Below are positions 11,253 through 20,326 of a stretch of DNA of 64,000 bases, in pieces (position 1 is the first letter of the stretch; each line of letters begins with the position of its first letter). Source of the DNA: Salinicoccus hispanicus (lineage in GTDB: Bacteria; Bacillota; Bacilli; Staphylococcales; Salinicoccaceae). The notes under the pieces were generated by a model. That model searched no databases. It was not told where the DNA came from and was given only the letters and a program-made list of their open reading frames with translations. Location of the stretch: assembly GCF_009831115.1 (NCBI RefSeq), contig NZ_WUUK01000001.1, positions 62,001 to 126,000 on the forward strand, given 5' to 3'. Position numbers and translations under genes: made by a program.

Positions 11253-12058
11253 TGAGAAGGCTTCTTTTTATTCCTTACCTCATCTGGATTGTACTGTTCG
11301 TTGTTGCACCGCTCGGGCTCATGGTCGGCTATTCATTTTTCGATATATCAGGCAATCCGACGCTTGCGAACTATGGTGCGTTCTTCAGCAGTGAATATTT
11401 CGAAATGACACTGTCATCTTTCTGGTATGCTTTCCTGATCACTTTGTTTTCACTGCTGATCAGCTACCCGCTGGCTCTGGCAATCCGCCAGACAAAGCAT
11501 AAGATGTTCTGGCTGCTGCTTATCATACTGCCGACGTGGATAAACCTGCTGCTGAAAACGTATGCCTTCATCGGCATGTTCGGCAAGGAAGGGCTTGTCA
11601 ATGCAGTCGCGACAGCACTCGGTTTTGCCGAACAGCAGCTGCTGTTCAGTGATATCGCCTTCATCATAGTCAGCGTATACATTTTCATACCGTTCATGCT
11701 GCTGCCAATCTTCAATGCCGTGGATGGCATCGAAAACAACCTGCTGTCGGCTGCACGTGATCTCGGCGCTTCGAAATGGGACGTGCTCATGCGTGTACTG
11801 ATGCCACTCTCACTGCCGGGAATAAAAACCGGCATACAGATCGTCTTCATTCCGAGCCTGAGCCTGTTCATGATCACACGGCTGATTACAGGGAATAAAG
11901 TGATCACACTGGGAACGGCGATTGAACAGCAGTTCCTGACGACAGAGAACTGGGGCATGGGCTCCACAATCGGTGTTTTCCTGATCCTTGCCATGATGCT
12001 TGTCATGACAGTGACATCAGGTCGAAATAAAGAAACAGGAAGGGTGGGACGTCTATGA
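11249..12058 (+). CDS. potB: Spermidine/putrescine ABC transporter permease PotB
   Basis: Integral membrane permease of 269 residues with about six transmembrane helices, the first at residues ~4-25. The cytoplasmic EAA-type loop, which contacts PotA, is visible near residue 170 as [20 protein letters not shown]. It overlaps potA and potC by four bases on each side. It forms the channel with PotC. Confidence 0.92.
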   Translation: MMRRLLFIPYLIWIVLFVVAPLGLMVGYSFFDISGNPTLANYGAFFSSEYFEMTLSSFWYAFLITLFSLLISYPLALAIRQTKHKMFWLLLIILPTWINLLLKTYAFIGMFGKEGLVNAVATALGFAEQQLLFSDIAFIIVSVYIFIPFMLLPIFNAVDGIENNLLSAARDLGASKWDVLMRVLMPLSLPGIKTGIQIVFIPSLSLFMITRLITGNKVITLGTAIEQQFLTTENWGMGSTIGVFLILAMMLVMTVTSGRNKETGRVGRL

Positions 12059-12843
12059 AAATGCTGGGTCGATCCTATATGGTGATCATATTCATCTGTC
12101 TTTATCTTCCGATTGCCTATCTGATTTTCTACTCCTTCAACAGCGGTGGAACGATGACAAACTTCGACGGTTTTACGCTTGAACACTACAAAAGTGTGTT
12201 TACAGACCGCAGACTGATTGTCATCCTGCTCAATACGGTTGCGGTGGCATTGATTTCAGCCGGTCTGGCAACACTCATCGGCATCGGCGGCGCCATTGGC
12301 CTGTACAACATCAGGATGAAGCGGCTGAAGCAGTCCCTGCTCAGCCTGAACAATGTCATGATCGTCTCTCCGGATGTCATCATCGGTGCCTCACTGCTCA
12401 TCCTGTTTACAGTGTTGGGCATCAGCCTGGGTGCATTTTCAGTCATCCTTGCCCACATCGCATTTTCCGTCCCGATTGTCGTACTGATGATTTTACCGAA
12501 ACTGCAGGATATGAATGCATCCTATCTGGATGCTGCTCGTGACTTGGGAGCTAATTCCTTTGATGTACTATGGCGTGTCATCATCCCGCACATCAAACCT
12601 GGAATTCTGGCCGGCTTCTTCATGGCTCTGACGTACTCATTGGACGACTTTGCCGTTACTTTCTTTGTTACCGGGGGCGGTTTCTCGGTGCTTTCTGTAG
12701 AAATATATGCCATGGCAAGACGCGGCATTTCACTTGAGATCAATGCCATTTCGACACTGGTCTTCCTGGTTGTTCTGCTGATTGCCCTGGGCTACTATTT
12801 CATCACCACACGGCCATCAGTCAAACGAGGAGGGATTACATGA
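12055..12843 (+). CDS. potC: Spermidine/putrescine ABC transporter permease PotC
   Basis: Second membrane permease, 262 residues and about six helices. The coupling loop is LDAARDLGANSFDVLWRVIIP near residue 160, followed by the PGILAGFFMALTYSLDDFAV block typical of PotC. The start overlaps the potB stop (ATGA) and the stop overlaps potD in the same way. Confidence 0.92.
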   Translation: MKMLGRSYMVIIFICLYLPIAYLIFYSFNSGGTMTNFDGFTLEHYKSVFTDRRLIVILLNTVAVALISAGLATLIGIGGAIGLYNIRMKRLKQSLLSLNNVMIVSPDVIIGASLLILFTVLGISLGAFSVILAHIAFSVPIVVLMILPKLQDMNASYLDAARDLGANSFDVLWRVIIPHIKPGILAGFFMALTYSLDDFAVTFFVTGGGFSVLSVEIYAMARRGISLEINAISTLVFLVVLLIALGYYFITTRPSVKRGGIT

Positions 12844-13910
12844 AAAGTACCGTTTCAATGATTCTTGCTGCTGTCGGCATCGGGGCACTGATCCTGTTCG
12901 GCACCCGTTTTGTCAACCCGGTTCCGAATGAAGAAGGCAATGTCCTTCACGTCTACAACTGGGGAGAGTACATCGATCCGGACCTGCTGGCGAAGTTCGA
13001 GGAGGAGACGGGCATCCGTGTAATCTACGAGACTTTCGATTCGAACGAGGCGATGAAGGTCAAGGTCAATCAGGGTGGAACCAACTATGATGTCGTCTTT
13101 CCGAGTGAGTATATGGTCGAGAAGATGGTGGTCGAGGATCTGCTGATGCCGCTTGATCACGAACAGATTCCGAATATGAAGAATATCGGCGATAATTTCC
13201 TTGATCAGCCATTTGATCCGGGCAATACCTATTCCCTGCCCTACTTCTGGGGTACAGTCGGCGTACTCTATCATCCGGAAACGACCGAAGGTCTTGATTT
13301 TTCCGACTGGGACACCTTGTGGGATGATCGGCTCGAAAATGACATACTGATGGTCGATGGTGCCCGGGAAGTCATGGGCGTCGGCCTGAATTCGATGGGG
13401 CATTCCCTGAACGAAACGAATGAGGAAGTGCTGCAGGAAGCTGAAGAAAAGCTTGAAGCACTCGGTCCCAACGTCCGCGGGATCGTCGGTGATGAGATTG
13501 CTGCGATGATGGAAGTCAATGAAGCGAAGGCTGCCGTTGTATGGAGCGGCATGGCGCAGGATATCATGTGGGAAAATGAAGCGCTGGATTTCACTGTGCC
13601 GGAAGGCGGCTCGAATCTATGGTTCGATACGATGGTCATTCCTAGGACAGCGCAGAATGTCGAAGGTGCACATCAGTTCATGAACTTCCTGCTGGATCCG
13701 GAAAACGGCGCCCAGAATACGGAATGGGTGGGGTATGCAACACCGAACGAAGCAGCCTACCAGCTGCTTGACAAGGAAATCCGGCAAGACGAAAGGTTCT
13801 ACCCTGATCAGGAACAGCAGGAGGAACTGGAAGTGTACAGGAACCTTGGGCCAGAGATGATCTCCCTGTATAACGAGCTGTTTTTGAGATTCAAAATGGC
13901 TCTGGAATAG
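12840..13910 (+). CDS. potD: Spermidine/putrescine-binding protein PotD
   Basis: Extracellular substrate-binding component, 356 residues. After an N-terminal hydrophobic segment (~5-25) the mature domain starts with LHVYNWGEYIDPDLLAKFEEE, the family hallmark, with the polyamine-binding fold of type II periplasmic proteins. I see no lipobox cysteine, so the protein is probably held by an uncleaved N-terminal anchor or released by a signal peptidase. Substrate (spermidine or putrescine) cannot be told from sequence alone. The gene ends the potABCD operon. Confidence 0.92.
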   Translation: MKSTVSMILAAVGIGALILFGTRFVNPVPNEEGNVLHVYNWGEYIDPDLLAKFEEETGIRVIYETFDSNEAMKVKVNQGGTNYDVVFPSEYMVEKMVVEDLLMPLDHEQIPNMKNIGDNFLDQPFDPGNTYSLPYFWGTVGVLYHPETTEGLDFSDWDTLWDDRLENDILMVDGAREVMGVGLNSMGHSLNETNEEVLQEAEEKLEALGPNVRGIVGDEIAAMMEVNEAKAAVVWSGMAQDIMWENEALDFTVPEGGSNLWFDTMVIPRTAQNVEGAHQFMNFLLDPENGAQNTEWVGYATPNEAAYQLLDKEIRQDERFYPDQEQQEELEVYRNLGPEMISLYNELFLRFKMALE

Positions 13911-13948
13911 CCATGTAAGCCAAAACAACCTGCCTGTACTGCTGACGG

Positions 13949-13978
13949 TTGATTAAAATCTTGACTGTGGGGTATTAT
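13949..13978 (+). promoter_or_regulatory. Candidate promoter of the tailed membrane protein gene
   Basis: TTGATT (13949-13954), an 18-base spacer and TATTAT (13973-13978). A TTGACT at 13961 could instead serve a weaker start. Confidence 0.35.
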
Positions 13979-14012
13979 TCAAAGTGAAGACATAATATTA
14001 CGGGAGGTTAAC

Positions 14013-15074
14013 ATGGCTAGAAAACAATACACACAAACAGTAGAACCTGTCAGCCGGATTGCTGAAAAGATTTTCGGGTGGCTGGCCTGGATCGCCCTGC
14101 TTGCGATTACTGCTTTAGTTCTATTTTTCTCACTTGTCACAATGAATGATGCGACATTTGTCGAGAACCTGCGGCAGGATATGATGGCACAGTTCCAGCA
14201 GATGGCACAGCAGGGGCAGGATCTCGGTGCAGCACCTGAAGAGATTACCAACCTGGTGGTCAGCTGGATGAATAATCTCTGGCTGGTTGCGCTCTATCTG
14301 ATGATTCCCCTGATTCTGGGACTATTCGGTCTGCTGACGATGCGCCGTAGAATCCTTGCTGGGTTCCTTCTGCTGCTGTCAGCCATTTTCACTGCACCAC
14401 TCATTCTTGGTGTAGTTACAGGACTGATTCCATTGTTCTTCGTCATTGCTGCAATTCTTCTATTCGTCAGAAAAGATCGTGTAGTCAATAATGACGATAT
14501 GGAACCAATGGATAACAGAAGAAATGATCATGATCGCAATCGCAACGATTCACGCGATGATAGAAGAGGCGTCGCAACAGATGATGCCGCCTACAACCGT
14601 CGTCGCGATATGGAAAACGATCTGGAAGACAATCAGATGAATCGCGACGGTGATGATTCCGTAAGAAGATATGAACAGGATCGTGAAAATCAGCGTCGTG
14701 CAGATGAGGCTGATGAAAGAAGACGTGGAGAAAGGTCGGATGACCTTGAAGAGACGAGAACCTTCCGCAGTCTCGACGATCAGGATGGCAAGTCACGCTC
14801 AAGTGCCGTCACCTATGATGATCAGACAGGTCGCGACCGTGATGTCATCGATAATGACCGCTTCATCGATCGCAACATCGATTCTTCAGAAGCGACCGGC
14901 CCCGTGACCGAACAGGAATATACGCGTCGTGGCGGTACTGCCGGCGGTAATGAAGTAGATGATGATACGACATTGAATGATACTGCCGAAAAGCGCCGAG
15001 GTGCAGACTATGATTACGATGCGACCAAGGAACGCAGGGACAATGTCAATCGTCGCAACAATGACACGCTCTAA
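14013..15074 (+). CDS. DUF4064-like membrane protein with long charged tail
   Basis: Membrane protein of 353 residues. The N-terminal ~150 residues hold about four hydrophobic segments (~22-45, 88-110, 113-130, 133-152) with a short extracytoplasmic loop containing a Gln/Met-rich amphipathic stretch, resembling the DUF4064 family found at this position in staphylococci. From residue ~155 to the end the sequence is low-complexity and hydrophilic, dominated by Asp, Arg and Asn (for example NRRNDHDRNRNDSRDDRRG), predicted disordered and cytoplasmic. A GGGAGG site lies seven bases before the ATG. Function is unknown; the family assignment is moderate. Confidence 0.7.
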   Translation: MARKQYTQTVEPVSRIAEKIFGWLAWIALLAITALVLFFSLVTMNDATFVENLRQDMMAQFQQMAQQGQDLGAAPEEITNLVVSWMNNLWLVALYLMIPLILGLFGLLTMRRRILAGFLLLLSAIFTAPLILGVVTGLIPLFFVIAAILLFVRKDRVVNNDDMEPMDNRRNDHDRNRNDSRDDRRGVATDDAAYNRRRDMENDLEDNQMNRDGDDSVRRYEQDRENQRRADEADERRRGERSDDLEETRTFRSLDDQDGKSRSSAVTYDDQTGRDRDVIDNDRFIDRNIDSSEATGPVTEQEYTRRGGTAGGNEVDDDTTLNDTAEKRRGADYDYDATKERRDNVNRRNNDTL

Positions 15075-15085
15075 TTGAATGATTT

Positions 15086-15120
15086 TAAAAAGTCCGGCCT
15101 TTGAAGCCGGACTTTTTTTA
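15086..15120 (+). terminator. Terminator after the tailed membrane protein gene
   Basis: AAGTCCGGC pairs with GCCGGACTT around a CTTTGAA loop, followed by a run of T. Confidence 0.9.
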
Positions 15121-15136
15121 TTAGATCAAAGCATTT

Positions 15137-15152
15137 ATGTAAACGATTTCAA
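15137..15152. promoter_or_regulatory. Catabolite-responsive element (cre) upstream of the BASS carrier gene
   Basis: ATGTAAACGATTTCAA matches the cre consensus WTGNAANCGNWNNCAW at every fixed position. It lies ~150 bases upstream of the carrier-ilvD unit, so CcpA control is likely. Whether the effect is positive or negative cannot be told. Confidence 0.6.
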
Positions 15153-15202
15153 AAAGAAGTGACTGAAAGCATTTTTCGTACTGGAGAACATTCATAGTTT
15201 CA

Positions 15203-15217
15203 ATAATTCTAAAAATT
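15203..15217. promoter_or_regulatory. CodY-box-like site upstream of the BASS carrier gene
   Basis: ATAATTCTAAAAATT matches 11 of 15 positions of the CodY box AATTTTCWGAAAATT. CodY control of ilv genes is established in Staphylococcus and Bacillus; this particular site is a prediction. Confidence 0.35.
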
Positions 15218-15300
15218 TAATAAAATGCCTAGGCTATTTCACTTTTATCTGTTAAGATTCTCTCTATAGTTTTAAGCTTTAACAACGAGGAGTGGTATCG

Positions 15301-16272
15301 ATGAATGCATTAGGAAGACTCAGTCAATTTGTAGGCAGCACGTTCGGCATATGGGTGATCATTTTTGCCATCCTGTCATTCATAGCCCCGGGCGGCTTTA
15401 CATGGATTGCGCCATACATAAGTCTGCTGCTCGGAATCATCATGTTCGGCATGGGTCTTACATTGAAGCCTGCAGACTTCAAGCGGGTGTTGAAAGCGCC
15501 CAAGCTGGTCCTGGTCGTGGTACTTGCACAGTATACGATCATGCCGCTATTGGCACTGGGACTGGTTGTACTTTTCCAGTTGCCGCCTGAACTTGCGGTC
15601 GGTGTCATTCTTGTGGGATGCACACCTGGTGGCACTTCATCCAACGTCATGACGTTCCTGGCGAAAGGGAATACGGCCCTGTCGGTAACAGCGACTGCCG
15701 TATCGACAGTGCTTGCGCCGATTCTGACGCCTGCACTCACACTGCTCCTGGCAAGTACATGGCTGCCTGTATCTTTCATGGATCTGTTTGTTTCCATCAT
15801 TCAGATTGTACTGGTTCCGATTGCGCTCGGGCTCATTGTGAGAACGCTGCTCGGTGATCGTGTTGAGAAGGGCATCGCTGTCCTACCGATCATTTCCGTC
15901 GTCGGCATTGTCGGTGTGGTGGCTGCCGTCGTATCGAACAATACGGAAGCCATCATGCAGTCCGGTCTTCTGATTTTCGGTGTCGTGATGCTGCATAATG
16001 TACTCGGATATATGGTCGGCTTTCTGCTGGGCAAAGTTCTGCGCTTTGATCTAGCCGATCAGAAGGCGGTGTCGATCGAGGTCGGCATGCAGAATTCAGG
16101 GCTTGCAGCCGCATTGTCGGCCGCCCATTTTTCACCACTGTCTGCAGTGCCTGCTGCACTGTTCAGCGTCTGGCATAACATATCCGGCTCAATCGTGGCG
16201 ACATGGATGAGCAAGCATCGTGAAGATAAAGAGGATGAAAAAGCAGTCAGCAGCAGTAAAGTCCATATTTAA
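15301..16272 (+). CDS. BASS-family (bile acid:sodium symporter type) carrier
   Basis: Polytopic membrane carrier of 323 residues with 9-10 hydrophobic segments. The BASS signature region is visible: GVILVGCTPGGTSSNVMTFL near residue 105 and the matching second-half sequence SIEVGMQNSGLAAALSAAHF near residue 258. The ATG at 15301 follows GAGGAG at good spacing. Members of this group transport pyruvate, ketopantoate or other organic acids rather than bile acids in bacteria. ilvD starts only 29 bases after this gene, with no terminator between, suggesting that the substrate is a 2-oxo acid linked to valine or pantothenate synthesis (inference). Confidence 0.85.
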   Translation: MNALGRLSQFVGSTFGIWVIIFAILSFIAPGGFTWIAPYISLLLGIIMFGMGLTLKPADFKRVLKAPKLVLVVVLAQYTIMPLLALGLVVLFQLPPELAVGVILVGCTPGGTSSNVMTFLAKGNTALSVTATAVSTVLAPILTPALTLLLASTWLPVSFMDLFVSIIQIVLVPIALGLIVRTLLGDRVEKGIAVLPIISVVGIVGVVAAVVSNNTEAIMQSGLLIFGVVMLHNVLGYMVGFLLGKVLRFDLADQKAVSIEVGMQNSGLAAALSAAHFSPLSAVPAALFSVWHNISGSIVATWMSKHREDKEDEKAVSSSKVHI

Positions 16273-16301
16273 GTTTTTCATAATCAGAAAGGATGATCAT
16301 A

Positions 16302-18005
16302 ATGTCTACAGAAGAAAATAACAAAAAAGATCTGCGCATCAAGAGTAAAGTCTATACGGAGAGTGACATCAAGGCACCGAACAGAGCCATGCTGCGTGCT
16401 GTCGGTTTTACTGACGAAAGCTTTACAAAACCTCAGATCGGCATCGCAAGTACGTGGGCGGAGGTCACGCCATGCAATATCCATCTGAATGATCTTGCGC
16501 TGGAAGCAAAGGCAGGTGCCAAAGAAGCAGGTGGTGTTCCGCTCCAGTTCAATACAATCACCGTTTCGGATGGTATCTCCATGGGAACACAGGGCATGCG
16601 CTACTCTCTGCCGTCACGTGATCTGATTGCCGATTCCATCGAGACGGTTGTCGGAGCTGAAAACCTGGATGCACTGGTCGCCATCGGGGCATGTGATAAA
16701 AACATTCCCGGCTGTGCGATTGCGATTGCCAATGCAGAAGTGCCGGCAGTCTTCGTCTACGGTGGCACAATTGCTCCAGGACAGCATCGGGGCAAGGACA
16801 TCGACCTCGTCAGTGTTTTCGAGGGTGTAGGCAAGCTGAATGCCGGTGAAATCGACGACAAGGAACTCAATAAAATCGAGTGCAATGCCTGTCCGGGTGC
16901 AGGTGCGTGCGGTGGCATGTACACTGCCAACACGATGGCTTCTGCGATGGAGGCACTCGGGCTCAGTCTGCCGGGAAGTGCATCGAATCCGGCTGAATCG
17001 GAAGCGAAGGTCAAAGACGTCAAAGCAGCCGGTGAAGCGGTCTACAAACTGCTTGAAGCTGGTATCTATCCGAAGGATATCATGACCAGAGAAGCATTCG
17101 AGAATGCCATTACCGTCGTCATGGCACTTGGCGGTTCGACCAATGCCATCCTGCACATCCTTGCGATTGCCCATGCTGCCGAAGTGGATCTGACAATCGA
17201 CGACTTCAACCATCTCCAGGAGAAGGTGCCGCACCTGGCGGATCTCAAGCCGAGTGGCCGCTATGTCATGCAGGACCTCTATAAAGTAGGCGGCGTCCAG
17301 GGTGTCATGAAGATGCTGCTCAAGGAAGGCTACCTCCATGGTGACTGCATCACGGTGACCGGAAAAACAATTGCTGAGAATCTTGAGGAAGTGGAGGATC
17401 TGACTGAGGGCCAGGATGTCATCATGCCTTTCGATAATCCAAAGCGTGCAGATGGACCACTCATCGTTCTGAAAGGCAATCTGTCTCCTGTCGGTTCCGT
17501 AGCTAAAGTATCCGGCGTCAAGGTGGACCGTCACGTCGGACCAGCGCGCGTGTTTGATAACGAGAAGGACGCATCGGATGCAGTATTGGCCAATAAGATC
17601 AATGAAGGAGATGTGCTTGTCATCCGTTATGTCGGACCTAAAGGTGGACCGGGCATGCCGGAGATGCTGTCCATTTCAAGTCTCCTCGTCGGTAAAGGAC
17701 TGGGTGAAAAGGTTGCCCTGCTGACAGATGGCCGCTTCTCCGGCGGAACCCATGGCCTTGTTGTCGGTCATATTGCGCCGGAAGCACAGAGTGGAGGACC
17801 GATTGCTCTGCTCAAGGAAGGCGATACGGTAACAATCGATTCTACAAAGAAGGAAATATCCTGTGATGTTTCCGAAGAAGAATTCGAAAGCCGTCGCAGT
17901 GAGTGGCAGGCGCCACCACTGTATAAAAAAGGTGTCCTTGGAAAATATGCGCATAACGTCACATGTGCATCCGAAGGCGCGGTAACAGACTATCTGAATA
18001 AGTAG
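16302..18005 (+). CDS. ilvD: Dihydroxy-acid dehydratase
   Basis: Iron-sulfur dehydratase that makes 2-oxoisovalerate and 2-oxo-3-methylvalerate, the third common step of valine and isoleucine synthesis. Cluster-binding cysteines appear in CDKNIPGC (C131) and [19 protein letters not shown] (C194/C197/C203 region). Length 567 residues is typical. I place the start at ATG 16302, eight bases after AAAGGA; an in-frame ATG at 16293 abuts that site. The gene ends in a strong terminator, so it is transcribed apart from ilvB and probably together with the upstream carrier. Confidence 0.96.
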   Translation: MSTEENNKKDLRIKSKVYTESDIKAPNRAMLRAVGFTDESFTKPQIGIASTWAEVTPCNIHLNDLALEAKAGAKEAGGVPLQFNTITVSDGISMGTQGMRYSLPSRDLIADSIETVVGAENLDALVAIGACDKNIPGCAIAIANAEVPAVFVYGGTIAPGQHRGKDIDLVSVFEGVGKLNAGEIDDKELNKIECNACPGAGACGGMYTANTMASAMEALGLSLPGSASNPAESEAKVKDVKAAGEAVYKLLEAGIYPKDIMTREAFENAITVVMALGGSTNAILHILAIAHAAEVDLTIDDFNHLQEKVPHLADLKPSGRYVMQDLYKVGGVQGVMKMLLKEGYLHGDCITVTGKTIAENLEEVEDLTEGQDVIMPFDNPKRADGPLIVLKGNLSPVGSVAKVSGVKVDRHVGPARVFDNEKDASDAVLANKINEGDVLVIRYVGPKGGPGMPEMLSISSLLVGKGLGEKVALLTDGRFSGGTHGLVVGHIAPEAQSGGPIALLKEGDTVTIDSTKKEISCDVSEEEFESRRSEWQAPPLYKKGVLGKYAHNVTCASEGAVTDYLNK

Positions 18006-18011
18006 CAATGG

Positions 18012-18041
18012 ATGCACGGCACTGATGTGCCGTGCATTTTC
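18012..18041 (+). terminator. Terminator after ilvD
   Basis: ATGCACGGCAC and GTGCCGTGCAT form a perfect 11-bp stem with a TGAT loop, followed by TTTTC. Confidence 0.85.
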
Positions 18042-18111
18042 ATGTTTGAATACCAGTTCCGGCAAAAATATATAAAAAAATTTAATTTTTTAAAACCTTA
18101 TCATACCGGCA

Positions 18112-18127
18112 TTGTAAACGGTTACAT
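18112..18127. promoter_or_regulatory. cre site upstream of the ilvB operon promoter
   Basis: TTGTAAACGGTTACAT fits WTGNAANCGNWNNCAW perfectly and is nearly palindromic. It lies ~80-95 bases before the inferred transcription start. CcpA activates the B. subtilis ilv-leu operon from an upstream cre at a comparable distance, so a positive role is plausible here. Confidence 0.6.
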
Positions 18128-18139
18128 TATCAGAAATAT
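18125..18139. promoter_or_regulatory. CodY-box-like site 1, ilvB operon
   Basis: Matches 11 of 15 positions of AATTTTCWGAAAATT, and its TATCAGAAATAT core (18128-18139) recurs exactly at 18217-18228. It overlaps the end of the cre site by three bases. Confidence 0.35.
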
Positions 18140-18153
18140 TAGATAATTTAGAT

Positions 18154-18186
18154 AAAAGAATAAATCAACGGTTGATTTATCTTTTC
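18154..18186. repeat. Long inverted repeat upstream of the ilvB T-box
   Basis: AAAAGAATAAATCAAC (18154-18169) faces GTTGATTTATCTTTT across CG with a single extra A. The right arm contains the -35 hexamer, so a protein bound here would affect initiation. Confidence 0.6.
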
Positions 18187-18200
18187 ATTCGTTATAAGAT
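18172..18200 (+). promoter_or_regulatory. Sigma-A promoter of the ilvB-leu operon
   Basis: TTGATT (18172-18177), a 17-base spacer and TAAGAT (18195-18200), placing the start near 18207, about 50 bases before the T-box. Confidence 0.55.
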
Positions 18201-18213
18201 TACTTTCAATATC

Positions 18214-18234
18214 ACGTATCAGAAATATCTGATA
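18214..18234. promoter_or_regulatory. CodY-box-like site 2 / palindrome after the ilvB promoter
   Basis: TATCAGA-AATA-TCTGATA (18217-18234) is an inverted repeat. Its first 12 bases repeat site 1. It sits just downstream of the predicted start, where a repressor would block transcription. It matches 10 of 15 positions of the CodY consensus. Confidence 0.35.
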
Positions 18235-18254
18235 ACTAAAACGACGATGGGAAC

Positions 18255-18538
18255 ATAAAGGAAGACAGAGCGATTGACAGAGACCCGGGAGATGCTGGAA
18301 ACCGGGATCGACACTTCCTTCTATCTCGACCCAGAGTGCCGGATTGAAAGTACCTTGAGTAGGTTCGGCCGGGTGTACACCACCCGTTACCAAAACGGAC
18401 TTTATATAAAAGTCCATAAGGCATGCTTCGCAAGAAGGATGCAAAACTGGGTGGTACCGTGAAACAGCTCTTTTCGCCCCATGATATGCCCGCAGTCCGA
18501 ACTGCGGGTGGCTTGTGGGAGAGAAGAGCTGTTTTTTA
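18255..18538 (+). promoter_or_regulatory. T-box riboswitch leader of the ilvB-leu operon
   Basis: tRNA-sensing leader RNA. The T-box sequence CTGGGTGGTACCGTG is at 18447-18461. Upstream are the stem I elements CAGAGACCCGG and GCTGGAAACCGGG, the AGTAGG block and a stem III GGGTG/CACCC followed by GTTA. The terminator pairs AACAGCTCTT (18463-18472) with AAGAGCTGTT (18523-18532) and is followed by T residues; the antiterminator would use the T-box sequence. By alignment to other T-boxes the specifier is most likely CTC (Leu, 18325-18327); ATC (Ile) two bases earlier is the alternative. Uncharged tRNA would allow read-through into ilvB. Confidence 0.92.
18463..18538 (+). terminator. T-box-controlled terminator
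   Basis: The outer stem AACAGCTCTT/AAGAGCTGTT encloses a small hairpin CCCGCAGT/ACTGCGGG (18489-18508) and ends in TTTTTTATT. Confidence 0.85.
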
Positions 18539-18592
18539 TTTCCGTAGCCGAAACGATGAATCATTTGAAGATCTACAAGGAGGTAAGTGGTA

Positions 18593-20326
18593 ATGAAAAC
18601 AAAAACTGAAACGCACACACAACCGGTTGAACAGAAACTGAGGACTGGCGCCGATCTTTTTATCCAGTCACTTGTTGAGGAAAAAGTGGATACTGTCTTT
18701 GGCTATCCGGGTGGTGCAGTGCTGCCGATCTACGATGCCCTCTACCGGGCAGAGGCACCGTTTCAGCATATTCTATGCAGACATGAACAGGGCCTCATCC
18801 ATGCTGCTGAAGGATACGCCAGGGTGACAGGCAAACCTGGTGTGGTCATTGCCACTTCAGGACCAGGCGCTACAAACCTGATCACAGGCATCACGGATGC
18901 CATGATGGATTCGCTGCCTGTCGTCGTATTCACCGGCCAGGTATCCACAGCGGTCATCGGCTCCGATGCTTTCCAGGAAGCGGATGTCATCGGTCTGACA
19001 ACTCCAATAACGAAGCATAACTATCAGGTGACGGACATTAAAGACCTGCCGCGCATCATCAAAGCGGCCTTCCACATCGCCTCCACAGGCCGTCCCGGTC
19101 CGGTAGTGGTCGATATCCCGAAAAATATCGCCCAGGAGATTACAGATCAGACTTTCGATACGACGTTCAGCCTGCCGGGCTATCAGCCGACAATCAAACC
19201 GAACCCGCTCCAGATCAGAAGGCTTGCCGAAGCGCTGGCGAAAGCAAAAAGGCCGGTACTGCTGGCTGGTGCAGGCGTTCATTTTGCAGATGCATCAGAA
19301 GAACTGATGGCATTTGCCGAAAAATACGAGCTGCCGGTAACAACGACACTGCTTGGTCTTGGCAGCTTCCCCGGTGGACATGAACTGGCGCTCGGCATGG
19401 GAGGCATGCACGGATCCTACAGTGCCAATATGGCAATCTATGAAGCGGATCTGCTCATCAACATCGGCGCACGATTCGATGACCGGCTGACAGGTGCCAT
19501 CCAGCATTTTGCACCGGATGCCACTGTTGCCCATATCGATATCGACCCGGCTGAGATCGGCAAGAACATCGAAACGAAGATCCCGGTTGTTGCAGATGCC
19601 AAGGAGGCTTTGCACGGACTGCTTGAAATAGACATCGATTGTGCCGATCATTCCAGCTGGACCGCTACTGCGATGGACAATAAGGCACACTACCCGTTCT
19701 GGTTCGAGCGTTCCGATGATCTCATCTCCCCGCAGTGGCTGATCGAGTCGATATATCGCGAAACAGACGGACATGCAATTGTGACGACCGATGTCGGCCA
19801 GCATCAGATGTGGGCTGCCCAGTTCTACCAGTTCGACAAGCCGCACAAATGGGTCACATCCGGCGGGCTCGGCACAATGGGATTCGGATTGCCTGCAGCC
19901 ATCGGGGCACAGCTTGGCCGTCCGGAAGAGACGGTGGTCGCCATCGTCGGTGACGGCGGTTTCCAGATGACGATGCAGGAGATGGCGGTACTCAAGCAGT
20001 ACAACCTGCCGGTCAAAGTCATCATCGTCAATAACGAAGCGCTCGGCATGGTCCGCCAGTGGCAGGAAAAATTCTACGAGGAGCGCTACTCCTCCTCACT
20101 GATGACCGAGAATCCCGACTTCATCAAACTTGCTGAAGGGTTCGGTGTCAAAGGCATACGCGTTTCAAAGGAAATGGACGTGCCGCGGGCCATCAAGGAA
20201 GTCTTCTCACATGACGGACCGGTGCTGGTCGATGCCAGGGTCCAGAAGCTGGATAAGGTATTCCCGATGGTTGCACCGGGCAAAGGGAATCACGAAATGA
20301 TAGGAGTGAAACGATGCGAAGAATAA
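18593..20326 (+). CDS. ilvB: Acetolactate synthase, large (catalytic) subunit
   Basis: ThDP/FAD enzyme that condenses pyruvate with pyruvate or 2-oxobutyrate, the first common step of branched-chain synthesis. It shows [15 protein letters not shown] near residue 35, the catalytic-Glu segment [15 protein letters not shown], and the ThDP motif GDGG at 453-456 with [12 protein letters not shown] downstream. The 577-residue length suits the anabolic enzyme. I chose ATG 18593, nine bases after GGAGG; a GTG at 18587 is too close. It is the first gene after the T-box and overlaps ilvH by 13 bases. Confidence 0.96.
   Translation: MKTKTETHTQPVEQKLRTGADLFIQSLVEEKVDTVFGYPGGAVLPIYDALYRAEAPFQHILCRHEQGLIHAAEGYARVTGKPGVVIATSGPGATNLITGITDAMMDSLPVVVFTGQVSTAVIGSDAFQEADVIGLTTPITKHNYQVTDIKDLPRIIKAAFHIASTGRPGPVVVDIPKNIAQEITDQTFDTTFSLPGYQPTIKPNPLQIRRLAEALAKAKRPVLLAGAGVHFADASEELMAFAEKYELPVTTTLLGLGSFPGGHELALGMGGMHGSYSANMAIYEADLLINIGARFDDRLTGAIQHFAPDATVAHIDIDPAEIGKNIETKIPVVADAKEALHGLLEIDIDCADHSSWTATAMDNKAHYPFWFERSDDLISPQWLIESIYRETDGHAIVTTDVGQHQMWAAQFYQFDKPHKWVTSGGLGTMGFGLPAAIGAQLGRPEETVVAIVGDGGFQMTMQEMAVLKQYNLPVKVIIVNNEALGMVRQWQEKFYEERYSSSLMTENPDFIKLAEGFGVKGIRVSKEMDVPRAIKEVFSHDGPVLVDARVQKLDKVFPMVAPGKGNHEMIGVKRCEE

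Noticed and set aside
16614-17534. 306-codon open frame antisense to ilvD
   Set aside because: Shadow of ilvD, without ribosome site or family likeness. Similar long antisense frames over leuA, pdhD and pycA (for example 8346-9134, 22199-22792, 36847-37707) were rejected for the same reason.
18148-18618. Minus-strand open frame across the T-box region
   Set aside because: The region is explained by the T-box RNA on the plus strand; the frame lies on structured leader sequence.
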